A program made the position numbers and the translations under genes. 41,921 nucleotides of DNA from Campylobacter showae CSUNSWCD. Its GTDB lineage: Bacteria; Campylobacterota; Campylobacteria; Campylobacterales; Campylobacteraceae. The stretch is from the NCBI RefSeq assembly GCF_000313615.1, contig NZ_AMZQ01000021.1:1-41921 (forward strand), in the 5' to 3' direction. Positions within the stretch are counted from its first letter, which is position 1; each line of letters begins with the position of its first letter. Below the pieces are notes generated by a model. It was given only the letters and a program-made list of their open reading frames with translations. It did not search any database and was not told where the DNA came from. Positions 14,351 through 21,061 of the stretch are shown in pieces.

Positions 14351-15364
14351 TAAATTTGCCATAACTGACATATGGTGTGTCATCATATTTGTTTTCCAGC
14401 TAGCGGGACTTCCTGTATTCTTGCCGCCGATATTTTCATCGATAGTATCTTTTATGTATTGGCATCCGCAGCAATGGTCTTCACTCAAATATTTATTTGA
14501 GTTAAATATCTCATTTGCTATTTCTGGATACTTTTTGAATTCTCTTATGCAATTTGACTTATACACCATAATGTCCCCATTGTTTAAAGTGTATTTCACC
14601 ATAGGGTAAAATCCATATACTGGTGTATTTTCATCTGTAAATTTATTTTTCTCGTCTATTGTATAATCTGAGTAATATAAGTCTAAATTTGTATATTTTT
14701 CCCTTAGCAACAGATATGTTTGTAAGAGGTTGTTCTCAACAATACATCCTGCGTTAAAATCTTCATCTTCATAGCTAGGAAAGCAATTAGATGTAACTGG
14801 GAGCAACGACCCGCATATTACTATCTTTTTGATACTTTCGTCTATCATTGCCAACATATGGTCTATGGTGTTGGAAAAATACTCAAGCATAAGATCGGTG
14901 CTTGTTATTTTATAGGCGTAATCTATGTCTATAAAAAATGTAATGTTATCAAACGTATTTAGCATTAGCAAGATGGTTTCAAGATTATCTGGGATTTTTA
15001 AGCTAGCAATACTATTTAGTTTAACTGCATATTCCCTGAACCCAATGCTTATTAGTTTTTTCATAGATAGTATTATGTCTCGCTTTGACAGAACGTCAAA
15101 ATGAGAAGAGTTAATAACTGGGATCATATCAGGGAACAATAGATGTAATTTCTCAAATGTATCAACACTCTCTTTAAAGTTATGCAAGAACTCTAAATTC
15201 AAAAAGAATTTCCTGTTGGTAAAAGATAATTTTGATAACTCTACCTTATCTTGTTGAAAAACCTCTATAAGCGGCACAATACTTTCTTTGGTTGAATATT
15301 CAAGTTTGTTATAAGCTGAAACATCGACTTTTTCATTGTATTTTAGTATTGGTATGTATTTCAT
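14342..15364 (-). CDS. Beta-family (sce7725-like) protein
   Basis: 340 residues. It begins MKYIPILKYNEKVDVSAYNK with KESIVPLIEVFQ and has alternating strand/helix segments typical of the 'beta protein' family, plus a C-terminal HCCGCQYI cysteine cluster and GSPASWKTN. The family has no proven biochemistry. It is coupled by a four-base overlap to the 123-residue gene and faces the sce7726-type nuclease gene. It is AT-rich compared with the structural genes, suggesting separate acquisition. Confidence 0.75.
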   Translation of the reverse strand: MKYIPILKYNEKVDVSAYNKLEYSTKESIVPLIEVFQQDKVELSKLSFTNRKFFLNLEFLHNFKESVDTFEKLHLLFPDMIPVINSSHFDVLSKRDIILSMKKLISIGFREYAVKLNSIASLKIPDNLETILLMLNTFDNITFFIDIDYAYKITSTDLMLEYFSNTIDHMLAMIDESIKKIVICGSLLPVTSNCFPSYEDEDFNAGCIVENNLLQTYLLLREKYTNLDLYYSDYTIDEKNKFTDENTPVYGFYPMVKYTLNNGDIMVYKSNCIREFKKYPEIANEIFNSNKYLSEDHCCGCQYIKDTIDENIGGKNTGSPASWKTNMMTHHMSVMANLLK

Positions 15365-15732
15365 ATTTTATCCTTTTTGATTTGAACTTCTAGTATTTTT
15401 TCTATCCCCCTCTCTATGTTTCGAGTTTTTATTTTTGCCGCCATACTTTTATCTACATTTGTCGTATATACTCCGTCTTCTTTTTCTGCTCCTTTAAGTG
15501 CTATGTCAAGCTCGATATTTACAATATTTCTTTTTTCTTCCAATGTTAGACACTTGTTGTTTTTTGCTACACTATGATCCCAGTCTTTATTTCTACCAAG
15601 CTCAAGAGCCGACAGTAGCTCCGCATATTCTTGTTTTGGTAAATTATTAATGTAATCATTAGCCTTTTCTTCATTGAGTGCTTTTATTGCATTTGCATTT
15701 TCTCTTATCTTTTTTGTATTAATATTTTCCAT
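15361..15732 (-). CDS. Small helical partner of the beta-family gene
   Basis: 123 residues, highly charged and helical (ALNEEKANDYINNLPKQEY), with no recognised domain. AAAAAGGAGATTTTACAACT precedes the ATG, and its stop overlaps the beta-family start (ATGA). This tight coupling suggests complex formation or ordered production, e.g. a cognate partner, immunity or regulatory protein. Confidence 0.65.
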   Translation of the reverse strand: MENINTKKIRENANAIKALNEEKANDYINNLPKQEYAELLSALELGRNKDWDHSVAKNNKCLTLEEKRNIVNIELDIALKGAEKEDGVYTTNVDKSMAAKIKTRNIERGIEKILEVQIKKDKI

Positions 15733-15946
15733 AGTTGTAAAATCTCCTTTTTAACTTATTGGGTTTAATGGCTTAAAGCTTTTTCAAGCAACTTATGTTT
15801 TATTTTATTTAGTCTTAAAAATAGTCTTTCTACATCTCGCACCTCCTACCTTATCTCCTGACCCGAGCATAACCCCTTGTAAAATTTTGTAGTAGGGATT
15901 ATTTAAAACCTCTTTGAATTTATGGAGTAGCTACCGACTAGGCGCC
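15733..15946. other. Spacer without recognisable genes
   Basis: This 214-base gap between the repressor stop and the small helical gene holds no convincing ORF or repeat. It includes AT-rich - strand stretches that could carry a weak promoter for 15732, but I see no consensus box and no clean terminator. Confidence 0.4.
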
Positions 15947-16723
15947 CTATTTTATGCCCTGGTCGTCAAATACTAACCCTTTGTAAAACTCGTAATGTAC
16001 CTTTCCACAAACTTTGCCTAAAATCTCGAAATTTTCGTCGGGAGCTATGGTTATGTCGCCGTAGCTTCTGTTTATGCTCATCATCCTTATGCCGCCCCTG
16101 GGCATAAATTCTACTTTTTTGATATACACGGCCTCATCAGACCTCACGACATAGACGCCGGCTATCTTAACAAAGTCGTAGCGGTGGTTTACCATATCGA
16201 TTATCGCCACGTCGCCTTCGTAAAATTCCGGTTCCATACTATCGCCTACGATCTCGATAGCCCTTAAATTTTCAGGATTAAGTTTGCCTATGACGTGTCG
16301 CTCGACGGGAACGTAACCCTTCGTATTTAGCATAGCGACGTCAAAGAAGCCCTCGCTGCCTGCGCCCGCTACTATCTGAAGCTTCGGGATAAGAACCGCA
16401 TCTTTTAATTGGCGATCCTCCGGGACAAGGTGGGCGTACCTTTCGAAATTGTCTTTTAGCTCTTTTTTTACGATGTCGCTTTTACTTTGAGTTTCGTCAT
16501 CAAATAAATCTACGACGTTTTTACCTAGAATCTCTGCTATTAGTGGCAACTTTTCGAGCTCTGGCTTTGATGATTTTTTCTCTTTGCCATTTTTGCCTAT
16601 TTCCCCGGGCTGTGTTTCGTAATGCGCTACAAGCCCTTGTGTTATCCCTAGCTTCTCTGCAAACTGTGCCTGCGTGAGCCCCGCCTCTAGTCTAAAAGCC
16701 TTAATTTTTTGATGAATATTCAT
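15947..16723 (-). CDS. CI-like repressor with S24 self-cleavage domain
   Basis: 258 residues. The N-terminal XRE HTH is LTQAQFAEKLGITQGLVAHY (about 16-35). The C-terminal S24/LexA-like peptidase has a cleavage site at VAGAG (118-122), the nucleophile in VGDSMEP (Ser162) and the catalytic Lys in YIKKVEF (about 202). It should maintain lysogeny and be inactivated through RecA after DNA damage. AAAGGATTTTAAC precedes the ATG; divergent from the Cro-like gene, with two palindromes between. Confidence 0.95.
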   Translation of the reverse strand: MNIHQKIKAFRLEAGLTQAQFAEKLGITQGLVAHYETQPGEIGKNGKEKKSSKPELEKLPLIAEILGKNVVDLFDDETQSKSDIVKKELKDNFERYAHLVPEDRQLKDAVLIPKLQIVAGAGSEGFFDVAMLNTKGYVPVERHVIGKLNPENLRAIEIVGDSMEPEFYEGDVAIIDMVNHRYDFVKIAGVYVVRSDEAVYIKKVEFMPRGGIRMMSINRSYGDITIAPDENFEILGKVCGKVHYEFYKGLVFDDQGIK

Positions 16724-16759
16724 TGTTAAAATCCTTTCTTAAATTTTATCAATTTTAAA

Positions 16760-16810
16760 ATTATCAAAGATAATATTAATTAAGCCAGTTTTCAAATTAT
16801 CAATGATAAT
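16760..16810. promoter_or_regulatory. Right operator region (two perfect repressor sites)
   Basis: ATTATC-AAA-GATAAT (16760-16774) and ATTATC-AAT-GATAAT (16796-16810) are perfect 6-bp palindromes, 36 bp apart. A weaker half-site (TTTATCAATTTTAAA) is at 16745-16759. The second site coincides with the -10 (GATAAT) of the rightward promoter; the first overlaps TTGATA of the repressor promoter. Copies of the motif occur at 12306-12356. Confidence 0.8.
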
Positions 16811-16819
16811 ATTACGCCT

Positions 16820-17068
16820 ATGAAAACTTTAAACTTAACTCAAAAACAAGTGGCGCAAGAAATCGGAGTTACTCAAGGAGCGGTTTCTCTATGGTTTCAC
16901 TTCAAGAATACGCCGACGACGCAAAACGCTAATGCTATGAAAAGGCTTTACGGCTGGGATACCGAAATATGGGATAGCCCTGAAAAACTCTATGCCTTTT
17001 GGAAGAATAATACCCACTTATTCGGCGGTCTGAAAATACTACGAAAGGCAAACAATGGTAACGCCTAA
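16820..17068 (+). CDS. Cro-like HTH regulator, probably leaderless
   Basis: 82 residues. The N-terminal HTH is LTQKQVAQEIGVTQGAVSLW. It is divergent from the CI-like repressor across the operators, the position of cro. No ribosome site precedes the ATG, and the likely -10 (16805-16810) places the transcript start within a few bases of it, so the message may be leaderless. It overlaps the next gene by 14 bases. Confidence 0.85.
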   Translation: MKTLNLTQKQVAQEIGVTQGAVSLWFHFKNTPTTQNANAMKRLYGWDTEIWDSPEKLYAFWKNNTHLFGGLKILRKANNGNA

Positions 17069-17273
17069 GTATGATATTAACAAGACCTTTAAGCTATCCA
17101 ACCAAAACATAGCAAACATCCTAAAAATCCAAGACAAAAAAGGTTTTAGAAACGATAGCGAAGTCGTGAGATTTGCGCTTGATTTCGTGGCCGTTTTGAT
17201 TGATAGAGAACTAGAGACGGCAACGATAGCCAAGGTTATTGAAACTATGGCTAACGACAGCCAAAAAGGCTAA
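17055..17273 (+). CDS. Ribbon-helix-helix-like small regulator
   Basis: 72 residues. The pattern KTFKLSNQNIANILKIQDKK followed by GFRNDSEVVRFALDFV resembles a ribbon-helix-helix DNA-binding fold. ACGAAAGGCAAACA precedes the ATG. It is the second gene of the rightward early operon, overlapping the Cro-like gene. Its stop lies inside the first CCAAAAAGGCTAAAAAATGA repeat. Confidence 0.6.
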   Translation: MVTPKYDINKTFKLSNQNIANILKIQDKKGFRNDSEVVRFALDFVAVLIDRELETATIAKVIETMANDSQKG

Positions 17274-17280
17274 AAAATGA
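17261..17280 (+). repeat. RBS/start repeat, copy 1
   Basis: CCAAAAAGGCTAAAAAATGA. Copy 2 at 17641-17660 differs by one base, and copy 3 at 18461-18477 shares the last 17 bases and starts a real gene. The copies flank the reverse-strand membrane cassettes. Confidence 0.7.
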
Positions 17281-17287
17281 GATCAGT

Positions 17288-17608
17288 TTATACGCGCTTT
17301 TCAAGTATCAGACATTTATGCTCGCCTTTGCATTTGCCGTTTTTAAACAAAGGGCAATTTACGCGGGCTATTTTTGAGTTTTTAAAAAGGACGTTGGCGT
17401 CTACTTTAAATTCCTTGCCGTTCTCGTCCTCTAGGAAGCAGATAAATTCTTTTTCAAACCAAAACGGCTTGGCGCCGAAATATCTATTCGTCAAAAATCC
17501 GCAAGCAAACCCAAAAGAGAATATAAGCAAAACCGTAAGAAAGATAGCAAAGGACGTAAAGCCGTTGAGGATAAGGGTTTTAAACGAGGCGTCTAAAACT
17601 TCAAACAT
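17288..17608 (-). CDS. Membrane protein with cysteine-rich tail (reverse-strand cassette)
   Basis: 106 residues. One N-terminal transmembrane helix lies at about 14-40 (GFTSFAIFLTVLLIFSFG); the C-terminal half is soluble with a small Cys/His group (VNCPLFKNGKCKGEHKC), likely metal-binding. AAAGGATTATTT precedes the ATG and TATAAT (- strand, 17635-17640) gives a promoter. It opposes the rightward operon, so it is a moron-type cassette. A + strand reading of the same bases is a shadow. Confidence 0.7.
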   Translation of the reverse strand: MFEVLDASFKTLILNGFTSFAIFLTVLLIFSFGFACGFLTNRYFGAKPFWFEKEFICFLEDENGKEFKVDANVLFKNSKIARVNCPLFKNGKCKGEHKCLILEKRV

Positions 17609-17640
17609 AAATAATCCTTTAGAATCGATAAAGGATTATA

Positions 17641-17660
17641 CCAAAAAGGCTAAAAGATGA
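17641..17660 (+). repeat. RBS/start repeat, copy 2
   Basis: CCAAAAAGGCTAAAAGATGA, 19 of 20 bases the same as copy 1 (17261-17280). It lies exactly between two reverse-strand cassettes. Confidence 0.7.
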
Positions 17661-17661
17661 G

Positions 17662-17970
17662 TTATAAGCTAGCTGCCGCAAACCCCGCAAAAACGAATGA
17701 TACAGCAAATAATATCGCGCCCGTAAGATTTAATTTAGTCCGCGTGGATTGCTTTAAAAAATATGAATTTTCCATCGGCTCGGCAAACGGGACTTGCATA
17801 GCCATCAGCGCTACGCCCGCAAAAAACAGCGACAATGAGCCAAAAAATATAACCTCGTTGTTTAGAACCTTGACGCTAAACGATAAAGAATACATAACGC
17901 CGATAAATCCGAGTGCAATTAGCATTTTATACCACCTATCCAGTATCAAACTTTTTAAAAAAGTTTCCAT
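17662..17970 (-). CDS. Three-helix membrane protein (reverse-strand cassette)
   Basis: 102 residues with three hydrophobic segments (about 15-30, 38-57 and 82-101, ending AVSFVFAGFAAASL). The start at 17970 is supported by AAAGGGCTTTTTT before it; longer readings lack a ribosome site. TATAAT (- strand) is at 18008-18013. Function unknown; a membrane-located exclusion or lysogeny role is possible. Confidence 0.65.
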   Translation of the reverse strand: METFLKSLILDRWYKMLIALGFIGVMYSLSFSVKVLNNEVIFFGSLSLFFAGVALMAMQVPFAEPMENSYFLKQSTRTKLNLTGAILFAVSFVFAGFAAASL

Positions 17971-18035
17971 AAAAAAGCCCTTTGAGTTAAATTTTTCTAG
18001 CAAATCGATTATAGCGCAAAAGGGCTTTTTTATGG
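17967..18035. repeat. 17-bp inverted repeat carrying two divergent start sites
   Basis: CCATAAAAAAGCCCTTT (17967-17983) and AAAGGGCTTTTTTATGG (18019-18035) are exact inverses, 35 bases apart. Each arm carries a ribosome site and an ATG, one for the - strand membrane protein and one for a + strand frame that continues into the 18059 gene. Confidence 0.75.
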
Positions 18036-18058
18036 ATATTTCTAAAAAAGGAGAGCAG

Positions 18059-18220
18059 ATGAACGAAGATAAAAAAATAGTAGCGAAAGCCAAAAATAAA
18101 GCTTTTCGCAAGTCGCTAAAAAAGATGATTAAGGGGCTTGACAAGCTAGAGTGGAGCGACCAAGCTAAGATAGTAAAAATGCTAGCTAGTTATTGCGGGC
18201 TTGTTGCTCGTTATGAGTAG
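18059..18220 (+). CDS. Small basic hypothetical protein (53 aa)
   Basis: 53 residues, basic in the N-terminal half (AKAKNKAFRKSLKKMIKG), helical. I start at 18059, preceded by AAAAAAGGAGAGCAG; an in-frame ATG at 18032 lies in the inverted repeat. It ends in a 35-base tail-to-tail overlap with the next - strand gene. Function unknown. Confidence 0.6.
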   Translation: MNEDKKIVAKAKNKAFRKSLKKMIKGLDKLEWSDQAKIVKMLASYCGLVARYE

Positions 18221-18386
18221 CGAGTTTATCCAAAGTAGGTTTTATGCCGCTAGCGATCGTGTTAAAAAGGGTTGCAATATTATCGCCGACTAGCGAGGCG
18301 TATTCTTTTTGATTAATAGTCTGTAAAGCCGTCTGTTTTTCTATGACGGCTTTCGTCAGCTCTAGAACGATTTCTTTGTCTGTCAT
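18186..18386 (-). CDS. Small helical protein (reverse-strand cassette)
   Basis: 66 residues, helical (MTDKEIVLELTKAVIEKQTA). AAAGGACTTAA precedes the ATG. The start lies in the left arm of a second inverted repeat (18383-18396). No recognised family. Confidence 0.6.
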   Translation of the reverse strand: MTDKEIVLELTKAVIEKQTALQTINQKEYASLVGDNIATLFNTIASGIKPTLDKLATHNEQQARNN

Positions 18387-18449
18387 TTAAGTCCTTTGTT
18401 TTGAATTTCTTAGCTTGGTCGCTTGGAATTCTACTAAGGGCTTAAATGA
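18383..18449. repeat. 14-bp inverted repeat at divergent starts
   Basis: TCATTTAAGTCCTT (18383-18396) and AAGGGCTTAAATGA (18436-18449) match at 13 of 14 positions when inverted. The left arm holds the ribosome site and ATG of the - strand gene; the right arm has the same arrangement on the + strand, opening a 12-codon reading frame that runs into the 18474 start. Confidence 0.65.
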
Positions 18450-18460
18450 AAGTCAAATTT

Positions 18461-18477
18461 AAAAGGCTAAAAAATGA
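18461..18477 (+). repeat. RBS/start repeat, copy 3
   Basis: AAAAGGCTAAAAAATGA, the same as the last 17 bases of copy 1. Here it is the working ribosome site and ATG of the winged-helix gene at 18474. Confidence 0.7.
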
Positions 18478-18743
18478 TCGCTGAAACATCGTTAAAAGCA
18501 TATCGCGCCATAAAGCCGTTTCTAAACGGCAAACGGGCGCAAGTATATGAATGCTTTAAATTGCATCCAAACGGCGCGACGCGGCAAGAAATAGCGCGCT
18601 GGTACAAGTTCAAAGAGTGCGGCGTATGCGGTCGCGCAAACGAGCTGATAGAGCGAGGCTATCTGGTAGTAGTCGGCACGAAAAAAGACGCCGTTACGGG
18701 GCATAGCGCGGAGATTTTAAAAGCCGTTGAGAGGGTGGCGTAA
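18474..18743 (+). CDS. Winged-helix DNA-binding-like protein
   Basis: 89 residues. KRAQVYECFKLHPNGATRQE followed by IARWYKFKECGVCGRANELI and a GYLVVVG wing is a typical winged HTH. Lysis or replication control is possible. AAAAGGCTAAAAA precedes the ATG. It begins the main uninterrupted run of rightward early genes. Confidence 0.7.
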   Translation: MIAETSLKAYRAIKPFLNGKRAQVYECFKLHPNGATRQEIARWYKFKECGVCGRANELIERGYLVVVGTKKDAVTGHSAEILKAVERVA

Positions 18744-18829
18744 TGCCTAGCATTGATTTTGTGATTGTCTCTTTTGCGATCGGCATTATTTTGTTTGAGC
18801 TTATTAATTACTTCAAATTTAGGCTGTGA
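18743..18829 (+). CDS. Tiny membrane peptide (28 aa)
   Basis: Encodes MPSIDFVIVSFAIGIILFEL followed by INYFKFRL: one transmembrane helix. Its ATG overlaps the stop of the winged-helix gene (TAATG), and its stop is followed at once by the next ATG, so it fits the coupled gene series. Confidence 0.5.
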   Translation: MPSIDFVIVSFAIGIILFELINYFKFRL

Positions 18830-18830
18830 A

Positions 18831-18947
18831 ATGAAACTTTTAGCACTCTTGATTTGGATAATTTTAAGCTTTTTGGCGATTTGCCTTTTTGCGTCGGCTG
18901 CGTTTGCGTGGCTGACGGTAGAGAAATTTAAGGGGGATGAGGAATGA
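18831..18947 (+). CDS. Small membrane protein (38 aa)
   Basis: 38 residues. MKLLALLIWIILSFLAICLF starts a transmembrane helix to about residue 28, then a short charged tail (VEKFKGDEE). Its stop overlaps the next start (ATGA). Function unknown. Confidence 0.55.
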   Translation: MKLLALLIWIILSFLAICLFASAAFAWLTVEKFKGDEE

Positions 18948-19174
18948 ACGAAAGCGAAAAAGCGGTATTTGAATTTATTAAAGCCGAAATAAAAAAGGCG
19001 GAGACGGACGAGTTTGTTTATATTCGGTCTCAAAAGATTATAGAAGCTGCAGAAATTAGCCGTAATACTTTTCATAAGGTCGTCAAGAGTCTTAAGCGAA
19101 ACGGCGCATTGATCATAGACGATTATACCTTAAGTTTCGGCTACAAGTTGCCTAAGGAGAAAAACAATGAATGA
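18944..19174 (+). CDS. Winged-helix regulator or replication accessory
   Basis: 76 residues. IEAAEISRNTFHKVVKSLKR followed by NGALIIDDYTLSF fits a winged HTH. GGGGGATGAGG precedes the ATG. It is one of two consecutive winged-helix genes upstream of the replisome organizer and could help assemble the initiation complex. Confidence 0.6.
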   Translation: MNESEKAVFEFIKAEIKKAETDEFVYIRSQKIIEAAEISRNTFHKVVKSLKRNGALIIDDYTLSFGYKLPKEKNNE

Positions 19175-19415
19175 AAATTTAAACAACGGCTACGCAATAT
19201 GCCCTAATAGCTGGATATTCGATAAAAAATTGAGTGTTGAGGACTTGCGACTGCTTTTGTATCTAGCGAGTAATCCGAGCGGCGATATATTAGAGCTATC
19301 AAAGCTTTTTAGCCTTGCTAATTCTACTACCAGCAAGCGGCTAACTAAGCTTAAAAAGCTCGGCTACATTGAAAAGATTAAGGGCGTATTTCAAATTTCG
19401 GGGGGTGAGCTGTGA
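19167..19415 (+). CDS. Winged-helix (replication-linked) protein
   Basis: 82 residues. LLLYLASNPSGDILELSKLF, then a recognition helix (ANSTTSKRLTKLKKLGYIEK) is a clear winged HTH, similar to N-terminal domains of phage replication proteins. AAGGAGAAAAACA precedes the ATG. It overlaps the gene after it by four bases. Confidence 0.65.
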   Translation: MNENLNNGYAICPNSWIFDKKLSVEDLRLLLYLASNPSGDILELSKLFSLANSTTSKRLTKLKKLGYIEKIKGVFQISGGEL

Positions 19416-20272
19416 GTAAAAAACTATTTTGGATAAAACTTAAAAAGGATTTTTTCGATGACCCTAAAATTTTAAAAATAAGAAGTGTGGCCGGCGGAGA
19501 TACCTACACCTGCATCTATCTTAAGCTTCTATTAAAAAGCTTAGACGATGACGGCGTTATATTTTTTGACGGCATAGAGCCGACGATAGAAGCCGAGATC
19601 GCGCTAAAAATAAGGGAGCAAGAAATCAACGTCAAGGCTGCTATGGCTATTTTTGAGAGCTTGGGGCTATTACAAAAGGGCGAGGATGACGACGTGAGAC
19701 TGCCCGAAGCTGTAAGCCTAAGCGGCGGAGAATGCGACAGCGCAAAGAGAGTTAGGGAATTTAGAGCCAAACAAAAAGAGGCTAAAGCGTTACATTGTAA
19801 CAGCGCGGTAACAAGCGGTAACAAAAACGTAACCCTAGAGAAAGAGATAGAGAAAGAGATAGAGTTAGAGAAAGAAGAGGCTAACGCCTCTACGCACGTG
19901 CGCACGCGTGAGAGCGAGAAGCCCGACCCCGAACCTAAGCGATTTAAAAAACCGACCCTAAAAGAACTTGAAACCTACAAGCAAGAGACAAATTTAAATC
20001 TCGTCGATTGCTCCGCGTTTTACGACTTCTACGAAAGCAAGGGCTGGGCGGTAGGCAAAGCCCCTATGAAAGATTGGCGAGCGTCTATGCGCAACTGGCA
20101 AAGAACCGAGGCGGAGCGAATAGCTAAAAGAGGATCGCCGCCTATTGCAAAAGACAAAAGGCAGGATGCGACGACGGTAGATTATGACGATTTAGCGCGT
20201 TTCGGGTTTAGGAGCAACGACGCGATAGAGTGCGAAATACTAGAACTAGGGGCAGATTATGGCGATAGATAG
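19412..20272 (+). CDS. Phage replisome organizer / replication initiation protein
   Basis: 286 residues. Residues 1-120 match the phage replisome organizer N-terminal domain (LKKDFFDDPKILKIRSVAGG, YLKLLLKSLDDDGVI). A low-complexity Glu/Lys linker (140-180) follows, then a DnaT/O-like C-terminal motif KAPMKDWRASMRNW. GTG start with GGGGGGTGAGCT upstream. It would bind the phage origin and load host helicase; the repeats inside its linker DNA may be part of that origin. Confidence 0.85.
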   Translation: MSKKLFWIKLKKDFFDDPKILKIRSVAGGDTYTCIYLKLLLKSLDDDGVIFFDGIEPTIEAEIALKIREQEINVKAAMAIFESLGLLQKGEDDDVRLPEAVSLSGGECDSAKRVREFRAKQKEAKALHCNSAVTSGNKNVTLEKEIEKEIELEKEEANASTHVRTRESEKPDPEPKRFKKPTLKELETYKQETNLNLVDCSAFYDFYESKGWAVGKAPMKDWRASMRNWQRTEAERIAKRGSPPIAKDKRQDATTVDYDDLARFGFRSNDAIECEILELGADYGDR

Positions 20273-20897
20273 GGTCGAGCTGATAATGCAAGCGGTGGAG
20301 TGCAACAAAGTCCAAGCGATGATTTACGAGGACGAAATTAGAGACATCCCCGATAGCAGGCTTATGGATTTTTTCAAATTTAGGCTGCAATTTTTGGAGC
20401 GCTACGTAAGCAAAGAGCTAGCGATGAAAAAAGCTATCACCGCGTATAAGACTATCCTAGCCAAAGAGGCGATAAAGCAAGGCAAATACGCCTTTGATAG
20501 CCTTGAGGCGATGATCGATTTTATCAGGCAAGCGTACAAAGGGCAGGAGTTTTGCTACGGAGTGCCGCCGTTTTACGACGTGGTGCGGCTAGCTATCGAC
20601 GAGGATGGCGACATAATAAATAAATTCTCCGTGAATAGCTACGGTAAATACCCTAAGCTAAGCGGCGAGGATACGCAGGCGGTGTTTGAGTGGCTATTTA
20701 ATCATCAATACCGAATAGGCGAGGTTAAATTTATCAGCGTAGAAAATTCGGCCAGATACCAAGCTAAAAAGCAAGAAATAGAGCTACGCGAAAAAGGGCA
20801 AGATCAAATCATCGACAAAATAAACAAAGACCCGGACGCGCCGCTGCCTATCAGCCCTAAAGTCGGCGCAATGCTAGCCATAAGGACGGCAGTATGA
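20259..20897 (+). CDS. Hypothetical protein in replication operon
   Basis: 212 residues, no domain recognised with confidence; helix-rich. A 14-base overlap with the initiator gene and its place before the recombination genes suggest a replication accessory role, such as helicase-loader or a P-like protein. An internal ATG nine codons on is another possible start. Confidence 0.6.
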   Translation: MAIDRVELIMQAVECNKVQAMIYEDEIRDIPDSRLMDFFKFRLQFLERYVSKELAMKKAITAYKTILAKEAIKQGKYAFDSLEAMIDFIRQAYKGQEFCYGVPPFYDVVRLAIDEDGDIINKFSVNSYGKYPKLSGEDTQAVFEWLFNHQYRIGEVKFISVENSARYQAKKQEIELREKGQDQIIDKINKDPDAPLPISPKVGAMLAIRTAV

Positions 20898-21061
20898 AAC
20901 TAGAGTTTAGACCAAAAGGTGCAACACTATTTTACGAGGTATGGATGGTTGATTTTGTGCGAAATATCGTGAGAATAAAAATTGCGGGCGGAGAAGCACA
21001 AGAGGAAATATTGAGCGAGGGCGAGCTAAGAGTAAAAGGCGAGCAAGGGATGTTGTTTTGA
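20894..21061 (+). CDS. Small hypothetical protein (55 aa)
   Basis: A 55-residue ORF, MKLEFRPKGATLFYEVWMVD and so on, that overlaps the preceding stop by four bases (ATGA) and the following TTG start by four bases. The tight packing makes it a likely gene; no family recognised. Confidence 0.6.
   Translation: MKLEFRPKGATLFYEVWMVDFVRNIVRIKIAGGEAQEEILSEGELRVKGEQGMLF

Noticed and set aside
17613-17637. AATCCTTT/AAAGGATT hairpin hiding the ribosome site of the 17608 gene
   Set aside because: The -10 (17635-17640) overlaps the 5' arm, so most of that arm would not be transcribed from the nearby promoter; it may only be an operator.
17277-17660. + strand ORF of 127 codons
   Set aside because: Antisense to a membrane protein with a proper ribosome site and cysteine motif; composition is shadow-like.
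17657-18058. Long upstream extension of the 53-residue + strand gene
   Set aside because: Antisense to the three-helix membrane protein; the ribosome site is at 18047-18054.
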